In this document: in pieces, positions 32,340 to 42,645 of the stretch
Numbering within the stretch: position 1 is the first letter of the stretch
Layout of the letters: every line of letters begins with the position of its first letter
Assembly (NCBI GenBank): GCA_003550325.1
Contig: QKWP01000040.1
Span: 337,856 to 401,855 of the forward strand
Reading direction: 5' to 3'
Source: Gigaspora rosea
Lineage: Eukaryota; Glomeromycota; Glomeromycetes; Diversisporales; Gigasporaceae
DNA length: 64,000 bases
The notes under the pieces: generated by a model
Databases searched by the model: none
Seen by the model: only the letters and a program-made list of their open reading frames with translations
What the model was told of the DNA's origin: nothing
Program-made: the position numbers and the translations under genes

Positions 32340-33204
32340 TATTACAGTAATAGATATTTCATGAGTGTCGTAGAGTAGATGCTGAGCAAGGCCATTTACA
32401 AGTTAGCAAGCTGTTTCCTTTGCATTTTCATTTTTGATGTCTTACCTTTTTCTTCTTTCTCTTTATTTTTATTTTTTTTTACTTTCACATTAGCCATTTG
32501 GTATCAATCTATGCAGATTATCGATAAATGTCAAATAGGCATTTTGGAGCAAGTCATAGTGCTAGGTCACTTACAAATTTGGCACACCTGACCCAACCTT
32601 TTTGTTTTCTTTTTTTTCCAATTGATACAAATTTATAGTACCAAATCTCATCTAAGTATTATAGAACAAATTGCTAAGCAATTTATTCGCAAATCAGCAA
32701 TCATGTCAAGTTTGCATGTATGGCTCCAAAACCTTTTATGTTTTTAAAAATTTTTTTGATTTATGCAAATTTATAGTACCAAATATTGCCTAAACATTGT
32801 AGAGCAAGTTGCTAAACAAGATTATTCACAAGTCAGCAAACATGCCTCCCATTATTTTTTATTATTTTTTTTTTTGAATTTATCAATGTCAATACAACTT
32901 TATAGTACTAAATATCACAACAAGTATTGGTGGCCTAAGAAGCTAAACAAAACTACTTATAAGTCAGCAAGAATGTTCTGAACCTTATCTTTTCATTTTT
33001 CTTGCTTCTTTCTTTCTTCTTTTTTTTTTTCTTTTTTTCAAATTACAGTACGAGCCACTACTATCAATATCAATATCAATACAAAATTACAATACCAAAT
33101 AATATTATAGCTTATGGGCCAAGTTGCTAAGCCAGATAGATTACTTTCAAGTTAGCAGGCATACTCTGAGTTCTATATGTTTCCATTTCTATGATTTTTA
33201 ATTG

Positions 33205-33255
<51 letters not shown>

Positions 33256-34330
33256 GTAATAGCTATATCAATATCCGATTTAGCTCACCTTACAAGCGCT
33301 CATTTCATGGACATAATATTTCACCGACAACAATTCACTGACATGTTATTTTGCTGACATTTATTTTCCATTTCACTGACAGTTTATTTTACCGAAATAC
33401 ATTTTACTGACAAAATAATTTTGGTCATTGTCGTTGGGGTCTGGTTAGAATTAGGGTTAGGGTCAGGCTAGAATTAGGGTCTATAAAATGAGCTTCTGTA
33501 AAATAAATTGTGAGTGAAATAAACTTGTCGGCGAAATAATTGTCGGTGAAATAAACATGTTAGTGAATTTTTGTTGGTAAAATGTTATGTCTATGAAATG
33601 AGCGTCGGTGAAGTGATATGTATCCATTGATATCAGTACCAAATACCATACTAAAACAAAATTTTTTTTACAATAATAGACTATATTGATTAGTACCAAA
33701 TACTGTACTAAAACAATTTTTTTTCTTTTTTGCTAATTACAAACTAAATATTACACCTATGCACTGTGGAGCAAGTTGCTAAGAAAAAACATGCACAATA
33801 TAGCAAGCATGTCATAATTTTTTACGTTTCCAGATTTTTTTTACAACATCAATGTCAACACAAATTATAGTACTAACCATCACCTAGGTGCTATGGAGCA
33901 AGTTGCTAAACAAGACAACTCACAAGTTAGCAAACACATGCCCATGCATTTTCATTTTTCTTTTCATTTTCTCTTCTTTTCTTTTCTTCTTTTTACACTA
34001 CTAATAGCCAACTATATCAATATCACTGCAAATTACAGTACTAAAAATTGCCTAAACATTTATAGAGAAAGTTGCTGGGCAACAGGTCTGCAAGCATGTC
34101 CTGAAACTCTTCTTTTTTTTTTTTTGTAACAAAAAATAACTATATCTTGTTAAAGCAAATTACTGGGAGATAAAAAGCAGTACTAACTATTACAATAAAT
34201 GTTATAGAACAAGTTGCTATGCTATAACCACTCGCAAGTTAGCAAGTATGTCCTGAGCCTTTTGTTTTCATTTTCTTCTCTCACTTTTTTTTTTTCTGCT
34301 TCTTAATACAATACTTACTACTATAAAGTT
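32340..34330. repeat. Degenerate satellite, units of about 100-200 bp, about ten copies
   Basis: Units share the order CAATATCAATACAAATTATA, GTACTAAATATTGCCTAAAC, GTAGAGCAAGTTGCTAAACA, CACAAGTTAGCAAGCATGTC, then a pyrimidine tract (TTTTCATTTTTCTTTT). Units start near 32340, 32510, 32620, 32760, 32885, 33060, 33720, 33850, 34015 and 34140. They are diverged from each other (old array). A T-run of about 40 bases occurs at 33210-33252. One MITE (33287-33618) interrupts the array. Open frames here are repeat translations. Confidence 0.8.
33287..33618. mobile_element. MITE family B, copy 3
   Basis: GCTCATTTCATGGACATAAT pairs with GTTATGTCTATGAAATGAGC. The arms of ACTGACA / TGTCAGTGAAAT words enclose an apex TTAGGGTTAGGGTCAGG. 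Inserted in the satellite. Confidence 0.8.
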
Positions 34331-34371
34331 TAGTCTAAAAGAAAAAGACTGGCTTGTTCTTGTGACAAGTG

Positions 34372-34546
34372 CTGGACTTACTGTCAAGCAGAAAATTTAA
34401 ACAAAAAAGAAGACAATAGATCATCAGATTGCTCAAATACCATTTCTGTCATAGACAAGTTCTGTGACCACTTTGTCACATGGTATGTTCAGTAATGTGC
34501 AATAATGTGCTGTCTTGTGACTCTATTCACAAGTGGATCAATTTAA
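34372..34546. repeat. Direct repeat F, right copy
   Basis: Counterpart of 29947-30116, at the right border of the satellite block. Confidence 0.75.
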
Positions 34547-34699
34547 TGTTTTTTTAATTTTGTTTTTTTTTTTTAATTTAATGTTTTTTTTAATTAATAT
34601 TTTTTTAAATAATTAGATAATTAATAGATTTGGTTAAGCACTTGACCTGTTGGGATGATGGTCTTTTGTACTAGCTTTCAAGATATTCAAGAGATGATA

Positions 34700-34990
34700 G
34701 CCAAAAAGAAAAAAGCAAAAAAATAATATGATCAGTCATAAATTATGACTGATCTAACAATTTGACCAATTAAGCATTGACCAATCAAAATATATGATCA
34801 ATTATATTTAATCAAACAATTTTGACTAATCAAAATCATTTAATCAGTCAAACAATTTTGACTGACAAATGATTTTAACTGATCAACTAATTTTGACTAT
34901 CAAAGTACATAATTGATTATTAATTAATTTGTCTTAAATATATTTGATCAATGACTGATCACAAAAAATTTGACTGATTCCAATCTCTAT
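34700..34990. repeat. Cluster of TGACTGATCAAA words
   Basis: More than ten short words related to TTTTGACTGATCAA occur in both orientations (for example ATTATGACTGATC, TTTTGACTAATCAAAA, TTTTGACTGACAAA). It resembles a subterminal binding-site array of a DNA transposon. I could not define ends. Confidence 0.55.
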
Positions 34991-35339
34991 TTTCAGGGTT
35001 CTTCCTTGTATAATAGTACAAGACTAATAGACTATTCAGAATTTTTAAAGATTCTGTAATATTTTGCAATTAGTTTAGTTTTATAAATCAGATGATATCA
35101 ATACTATTTATTTTTTGCAAAAATGATATATATTTGTTTTATAGTATTAAAAATTAAAGAGAATATATTTGACAAGTATTGTTTAAAAAGAAAAAAATAG
35201 TATTAGAATAGATTTGTTTTAATTTGTATTTAATAATTTAAATTTAAAAAAGTATCTAAATTAAAAATTAATTAAGCTATTTAAATAAGCAAAATGTTTT
35301 TTACGCAATTGCATGTTGCATACTTCTATATACTATATA

Positions 35340-37052
35340 TAAACAATAAATATCTTTGATAATCATTGTTTTTTTTTGGTTTTTTTTTGCTTTTACTTTC
35401 TTGATCTTCATTGTAGTTGGTATCATTATTAATTTCTTGTTGCTAGTATTACTATTAGATTTCTTGGTCTTTAGCATAGTTGATGTTATCATTAGTATTA
35501 CCACTAGATTTTTTTTAGATTTAGTACTTTTATATTTTTCAAGATTTTTGTAGAATTTACTTGTTTATTCAATATTCTTTGTAAAGTAGTCAAGTATATT
35601 TTTTATGTATATCCTTGTAAGGTAGTTTTGTATATATTCTTGTAAAATAGTATTGTGCATTTTTTTAGTATTTTTATAGAACACTAAAGAACTTAGATCT
35701 GAGTTTGTATAAAATTTGTATAATTTCAGTCAATATATATAAACTAGAGCAAATTTTAAAAAAATTTTACTATATAAAAATGCAATGTTTAATAAATTCT
35801 ATACAAATTTTCTTTTTTAGTAACATTTGAGTTATATTAGAGTTCTTTTGGTCAGAATAGCTTGTTTAAAAATTACTAGAATATGAAATTAGTGGCTCTT
35901 AGTGAGTAGTTTTCTTTGTTTTTTTTTTTATTTTCTTTTGTCTTAACTTAGCTAACAGGTTTTTTCTTTTATTATCTTTTGCTTGACTTAACTAACTTTT
36001 TTTTCTAGTTTAAATTTGTCATTAGAGTTGCCAATGTTATTGGAGTTATTGAAGTTTTTATTAAAGTTAAATAAAATCTATTGTGTTAAGTTTATATTAT
36101 TTTTTTCTTGGTAATTATAAAATTTTTTCTTTTTCAAGTAATTTCTTATTGGAGTTATTAAATTGTTATTAAAGTTAGATAAGTTTATTGTTTGATTGTT
36201 AAGTTGCTTTTTTTTTTTTGTAATTTCTTGCATTCTTTTCTAGATATAATTTTGTTATTGGAGTTGTTATTTTTGGAGTTATTAGTTGGGTTGGGTAAGT
36301 TTGTTATGTGTGTTTGAGTTTTTTTTTGTAAATATTAAATATTCTTCTTTTAGGTAAAATTTTGTTACTAGTTGTTAGTTACTCTTGGAGTTTATTAGTT
36401 ATTGTTGAATTATTTGTGTTGTTTTTTTTTATAATTACTAATATTCTTTCTTCTTTTAGATATGATTTCATTAATGCAGTCACTTGTTTTCTATATTTTT
36501 TTCATTTTGTTATTGGAATCAAACTACACAGTGGCTCTCGATATAATGGAGGCCATGGTTCCAGTTCTTTGTTCTGTTATATCAAAAGCTCCATTATATC
36601 AAAATCTTATGATATATAAGATATTATAGTAAATTATAATTTGGTTCCATTATAATTCTTCGTATTAAGCAATATCTGTTATATCGATTGTCCGTTATAT
36701 CAAGAGCCACTGTGTATTAGCATCATTATGTTATTGTACTTTCATTGTACTATTTATTGGCATCTATTGTTTTAAAGCTTTTATATAAATTAATTAGTTT
36801 TGCATTCTTTGGAGCTTTTGTAAATTAATTAGTTTTGTATTAATATTAGTTTTCCTATAATATGATTTTGTGTTTTTTTTTGAATAAAAAAGCTTAATAA
36901 AAAAAATAAAATTTATAATTGATTTTGGTCAATTATAAGTAATAGATCATATTCTTATATAATTAATTTTGATTGGTCAATTACAGAGTGCATGGTCATG
37001 CAGGTGCAAAAAATTTTTAAACTCTTTAAATAATATTTACTAGTAGCATTTT
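35340..37052. repeat. Diverged T-rich repeat D, copy 1
   Basis: Strongly T-rich plus strand with GTAGTTGGTATCATTATT, then TTCTTGTAAGGTAGTTTTGT, GTTATTGGAGTTGTTATTTT and a 160-bp end block (36893-37052: GATTGGTCAATTACAGAGTG, GCATGGTCATGCAGGTGCAA). The same blocks recur in the same order at 40700-41755. No gene; translated frames are poly-Leu/Phe/Ile artefacts. Confidence 0.6.
36527..36714. mobile_element. Tc1/mariner-pogo MITE (188 bp)
   Basis: The inverted ends CACAGTGGCTCTCGATATAA and TTATATCAAGAGCCACTGTG are flanked by TA on both sides (36525-36526, 36715-36716). An internal TTATATCAAAAGCTCCATTA echoes the ends. Inserted in repeat D copy 1. Confidence 0.9.
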
Positions 37053-38006
37053 TATTCAAATAACAGAACAATGTTTTTTATACATTTGCACAGTTGTGCA
37101 TCCATATATGCATTATATAAACATAATAATCATTATTTACTAGGCTAATGCATAGCATTATATGTCCGGAGCTCATCATATAATGTTCATCATATTACAC
37201 AAATGTGTAAATATGCATATGTTGGTAACATTAAAAGCACAAATATAGACATGCCTGCGGACAGACAAAAAATTTCCAAATTCCATTTCTGATAAGATTT
37301 ACATCATATATATGCAATATATCAAAAAAGTAAAATTTGTCAAGATTTTTACAATTGAAGCACATCAGGAAAGTAATTTTTGTATCACTTCACATAGAAA
37401 TTTAGAGACTGTCGCTACACTCCGGCCAATAATTATTATTTTTTTATTAGTTTGTGTTTTTTGTCTTATTTATTAATTTTTTTTTAGTATTGTCACTGGT
37501 GTTATCCTTTAAACGATCAGCAGTTAGTAGGCATATTTGGCTGCTAAAATGTTAAAATAGTGTTTTTGATCTATTTTTATTAAAATTTAAATATTTTAAA
37601 AAAATTTTATATATTAATATTTAAAAATAAGAATTATAAAATAGTAATATTTATTTTTAAATTATAAGAAAAAGATAAAGTGTCTATATAGTAAAATTTT
37701 TAAAAATCAATTCTTTTTAAAAAAATACAAAATTTTATCTTTATTTATTGACAAACTTTTTAAAATTTTAAGCATAAGTCCCATATAATTTTGATACAAA
37801 TTGTAGAATTTGGTTTAAAAAATAACTTTAATTATTGAAATTTTTATAATTTTATAAATAAAATTTTAACTTTTTATAATAGCAAAAATTTTTATAGACA
37901 AAACCATATAAAAATTTAAAATTAAAAAAAATATTTTAAAATTTTATAATAAAAATTTAGAATTAGCAATATTTTAAAGTAAATATCTTTAATACTATTA
38001 AAGTTA

Positions 38007-39729
38007 GAGGATCAATTTTTATACCCCCATATTTAATATTCATACCCCCTGCAAATTTAACTTCTTTTTAAACTTTGAGTGAAGATATTTTAGTAACTAA
38101 CAAATCTAATTTAATGAAGTTTTTTCTTTAAATTCTATAGATTCATAGAATTCAGATAAAAAAAGTTTATTAAATTTGGTCTAGTAGTTGCTAAGATATC
38201 TTTGCTCAAAGTTTGAAAAAAATTAAACCATCTATCAAAATATCTATCAAAACAAACTACAAAATTTTCTTTAACTTTGATCGAAGATATCTCTACAACT
38301 ACTAAGCCAAATCCAATGAACTTTTTTTTTTGTTTAAATACTATGAATCTATAGAATTAAATAAAAAAAAATTTATAGAATTAAACTTAATAGTTATAGT
38401 GTTATCTTTATTCAAATTTTAAAAAAATCCAAACTGTTTATCAAAACAAAAGCTGCACCAAAATTTTTTTTAAAATTTAAGTGAAGATAACTTAGCAACT
38501 ACAAAGCCAAATTTGATAAATTTTTTTTATTTGCATTCTATGAATCTATCCCTTACTTTGTAGAGGTTCGCAGGCAAATTTGCCTGTATAATTACTATAA
38601 ATATACCTCTGATCTAGTTTTTTAATCATTTAAAATATTTAAATAAAATTTGGTATTATAATATTTAAGAACAAGGATTATATTTTTGAATTATTTAAAC
38701 TTATATTATAAGACAAAAAGTTTATGTTGCTTATAAGCTGAAAATATTAAATTTTAAAAAAATTTTTTAACCAAAAAAATATTTTATAATATCTTGGCGA
38801 ATTCTTTAAATATTGGGTACAAAAATATAGTTTCTTATACAACTTTGTAGTTTATATTAAGGATAACAACTTTCATTATTTGACTTTAAATAATTTATTT
38901 GTAAAAATTAGGACTTGTATTAGAAGTAAAAATTTTTTTATAGACAGGAACATATAAAATTTGAGAAAACCTAAAGAAAAAATTCTATAGTAAAAGTTCC
39001 AAAACAAAAACTTTAAACTTTTATTACACCAAAGTTTTTTAATAATTTTAAAAAAATTTTATAATAAAGTTGATAAAACAGAACTAATATTATATTTTTT
39101 ACTTAGAAAGTATATCTAAATTAATATTTAAGGTTTTATTTAAAAAATTTAAAATTTTAAAATTTTCGCAGGCAAATATGCCTGCATAACATATTAAGGG
39201 ATAGAATTCAAATAAAAAAAAATTATCAAATTTGACTTGGTGGTTGCTAAGTTATCTTTACTTAAAGTTTGAAAAATTTTGGCACAGCTTTTGTTTTAAT
39301 AGACGTTTTGGATTTTTTTTAAAATTTAAGTAAAGATAACACTATAACTATTAAGCTAAATTCTATGAATTTTTTATTTTAATTCTATATATTTATAGTA
39401 TTCAAACAAAATAAGTTCATTGAATTTAGCTTAGTAGTTGCAGAGATATTTTCATTCAAAGTTTAAAGAAAATTTTGTAGTTTGTTTTGACAGACATTTT
39501 GATAGATATTTTGCTTTTTTTCAAATTTGATTAAAGATATCTTAGCAACTACTAGACCAAATTCAATAAGCTTTTTTTATTTGAATTTTGTGAATCTATA
39601 GAATTAAAAGAAAAAAACTTTATTAAATTTGATTTAGTAGTTACTAAGATATCTCTACTCAAAGTTTAAAAAAAAGTTAAATTTGCAGGGGTTATAAATA
39701 TTAAATGTGGGGTATAAAAATTAATCCCC
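38007..39729. mobile_element. MULE-like foldback element with 9-bp duplication
   Basis: The ends GAGGATCAATTTTTATACCC and (reverse complement) GGGGATTAATTTTTATACCC belong to arms of about 540 bp that pair over almost their whole length. The flanks are a perfect 9-bp duplication TTAAAGTTA (37998-38006, 39730-39738), the hallmark of Mutator-like elements with long TIRs. Within each arm a roughly 105-bp unit (AACTACTAAGCCAAATCCAA, TCTATAGAATTAAATAAAAA) is repeated. The apex is split by the insertion at 38549-39201. Confidence 0.85.
38549..39201. mobile_element. Inner TA-flanked element of the nest (653 bp)
   Basis: The ends TCCCTTA and TAAGGGA are flanked by TA (38547-38548, 39202-39203). Without it the host arm reads GAATCTATAGAATT, exactly as in its sister units. 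Near both ends is GCAGGCAAATTTGCCTG / GCAGGCAAATATGCCTGC. The body resembles that of the outermost element (AATATTTAAGAACAAGGATT against TATTTAAAAATAAGAATTAT), so it is a relative of its own grand-host. Confidence 0.85.
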
Positions 39730-40123
39730 TTAAAGTTAAATTAAAAATTTTACTTAATAATAATTAAAAATATCTCAAAGTTTTATTTTAGCTTAAAAAT
39801 AAAGGACATATGCTTAATAAAATTTCAAGTTATTATAAAAAATATGAAAAAAATATATTCTAGCGGGCATATTTGGCTGCTGGTCAGTTTAAGGATAGGG
39901 TGTACAAATTTTTAATTTCATATGAAATCAATTGTAGATCAACTTTGTATAACCAATCTATATGATATCATAGGATTTGTAAACATCATATAATCTGACC
40001 AATCAATTTTTTGTACAACCTACAAAAATCATATAGTGTTCTACAAAAATTTAATTATATGTAAAGTTAATTTTTTTTAAAGCAATGGATATTGTGCAAC
40101 TTCATTATTATAAACAAACTATA

Positions 40124-40557
40124 GTGTGGATGGCTTTAACTCTGTACAAAACATAGCTTTACAAAAAATACTACTCTTCTTTTAAAAATTTATAAAATGC
40201 AAAACTAATCCACAAGTTTTGTTTTTTTATGAACTAAAAGAATAAAACTTGTAGGTTAGATTTTAATTTAAAACTAAACTGGTAGAGTAGTAGGCTTTTA
40301 AAAATTAAAAATTTATTAATAAATTGTAAAAATGTGAATATATATGTTTTTAATTTAAGCCAATCAGAATGCACTAATACAGTCATGTGATTTCACTTTC
40401 AGATTGCCAAAAAAAATTTTTTCTTAAGAAAAAAAAATTTACTCTCTTTAAAAAAAAAAAACAATGCCAAAATGAGCTATTTAATTGGCTTACACTCACA
40501 TGATCTTTAAAAAAAGTGAACAAAGTCATGTAATTTCAGAGTTAAAGCCATCTGCAC
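40124..40557. mobile_element. MITE, about 434 bp
   Basis: GTGTGGATGGCTTTAACTCTG-type left end (40124-40144) and right end CAGAGTTAAAGCCATCTGCAC (40537-40557), shown here only by position and core GATGGCTTTAACTCTG / CAGAGTTAAAGCCATC. A second inner pair, CATGTGATTT / AGTCATGTAATTT, is present. No ORF. Confidence 0.75.
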
Positions 40558-40699
40558 CATATTTAAAACTATCTTTTATATAAATTTTATACAAATTGGT
40601 CAAGATCTTAAAAAATCAGAAGCATTTTTTATTTACTATATAAAATTCTAATATACCATGTAGATCATATGAAAAATGATCTATGTTCACCTACTCTTA

Positions 40700-41755
40700 A
40701 GAGATAGATAGTATTATTGTTGGTGCTGTTATTGGTATTGTTACTAGTTGGTATTATTGCTAGTATTGGTATTGTAGTTGGTATCATTATTGGAGTTATT
40801 GTTAGTAAGTATTACTAGTGTTCTTGTACATGGTTTTATATACTTTTTTTAGTAATTTTGCAAGTGTTTTATATGTTTTTTTTAGTATTCTTGTAGATGG
40901 TATTGTTCAGTTTTTTGGTGTTCTTGTAGGTGGTTATGTATATTTTTCATATGTATTTGTAGATGTGGTTCTGTTGTTTCTCTAGTATTTATTTGGTATA
41001 GTTTTTTGCAAGCATACTTTTTTTATTTTGTAATATTAACTATTTTTTTGCATTTCTTGGTTTGTTTATATTTATTAATACAATAAGTAGTTTTTTTTGG
41101 TTTTGTTTTTATTCTTGTGTTTGCTAAATATTTTTTCATTTTGGTTTGTTAGGTTTCACCTAAACATGAGATCACACTTGGTAAGATTTTTTTATTTTTT
41201 ATTTTTTTTTCTCTCTTTATTCACTAATAATTTGATAATTTCTTTGGAGTTGCTACTTTTAGAGTCATCATTCTTTGAAGTTATCACTTTTGAAGTTATT
41301 ACTTTTTGAAATCGTTGTTTTTTGAAATTATTATTTTTTGGAGTTGTTGTTTTTTTAAATTATTGTTTTTGAAGCTACTGATTTCATTGCCTGTAGAGTT
41401 TTCATTAGTCAAGTTTTGCTTATTTCAATACTTTCTTTATGCAGATTTCATCTGAAGTAGGTAGTTTTGACTCCTCATTTTAATTAAATGAGTGGATGGT
41501 TGGATTTACTTAAATTGAAGCAGATTAGTGAATGGGTTTTGTTGTATGTAAATGTTTTACAATAACTTTCATGCATTTTTTTTTTTAATTAATAAAGTAT
41601 TTTTAAAAAATTATAAAATTGATTTAGATTGGCTGATTATAGGCAATGAAGCACGAATTGCGTATGCTTAATTTTGATGGGTCAATTAAGTGATGTATAA
41701 CCGTGCAGGTACATAGAATTTCTAAACACTTAAATAAATTAGTTTATAAAAATTT
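40700..41755. repeat. Diverged T-rich repeat D, copy 2
   Basis: Blocks GTAGTTGGTATCATTATT, TTCTTGTAGGTGGTTATGTA, TTTGGAGTTGTTGTTTTTTT and the end block 41590-41755 (GATGGGTCAATTAAGTGATG, ACCGTGCAGGTACATAGAAT) match 35340-37052 in order. Non-coding. Confidence 0.6.
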
Positions 41756-42645
41756 AATTTTATTATTTAGTTTTTGAAAATTTCTATTTGTACATGGAGT
41801 GTATATACATGGGTAATGTAAAACCAACTGATATCTCAAAATTTTAAAGAAAATAACGTACATATGTATGCACGAACTTACATGTAGCTAAATCAAGTAA
41901 TCAATAACCATAAATGTGTATGGATAAACTTCTATTAATAGATTAAACCCTTTATATCAACAAACCTCATATTTGGGCATATCCCAGATAAGTTCACAAA
42001 AGGAAAATTGGCGCTTATATGAAAAGCAAAAATTTCCAAAAATTTCACGCAGCATCATACACAAATTGATAGCTTTGTCACATATAACAAACACTTGGGA
42101 ATTTATGAATAAATTAATAGTATTATGTAATGTGGAGTTGTTAGATGAGTTGAACTATGGCATCCACGATTTTTGAGCTGTTTACCAGGTCAATCGGGTC
42201 ATCCTTGACCCAGGTCACCTATTGATTCGGATACCAGGGTCATCGTTTTTCAGACGGTAATTACGATAGCAAATATATACGTAAATAATTTTAAATATGG
42301 ATTTAGTCTACTGTTGCCAAGGCGTTCCAAAAACAGTTTATCGAATTCTAAAATGTAACAGTAAATTTTTTTAGGTCCTGAAAACTGCTATAATAAGTTT
42401 TATGTATATCATTGTAATTTATTAACTCTACACACAGTCCGCAGTAGGCATAGAAGCATTTCCTTCAATGGAATCATTGATTGGCTTGCCTGATAAACCG
42501 ACAAATCAGAATTTACGCCCGTAATCATAGTTACAATTTTGGATCACGGAATTTATTCTCCAGATTTAATATTTAAGAACATAAAGTCTTGGTTAACATC
42601 CAAGCTGCACACGATAATACAATTCAAGGAAAAAATAAAACAAAC
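41756..42645. other. Upstream region of the P450 gene
   Basis: AT-rich. A short open frame (41973-42176) has no domain. The segment 42175-42260 (CAGGTCAATCGGGTCATCCT, GACCCAGGTCACC) is richer in GC with GGTCA-type words. No TATA box can be singled out in such AT-rich DNA. Confidence 0.4.

Larger units (their letters stand above)
37505..39895. mobile_element. Outer TA-flanked element of a three-level nest
   Basis: TCCTTTAAACGATCAGCAG and (reverse complement of the right end) TCCTTAAACTGACCAGCAG are flanked by TA (37503-37504, 39896-39897). Just inside both ends is AGGCATATTTGGCTGC / GGGCATATTTGGCTGC. The AT-rich body has no transposase. It is interrupted by the MULE-like palindrome 38007-39729. 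Confidence 0.8.

Noticed and set aside
35301-35553. Frames of 65-67 residues in T-rich DNA (also 36362-36619, 41097-41309, 32379-32591)
   Set aside because: Hydrophobic or Lys-rich low-complexity text produced by base skew.
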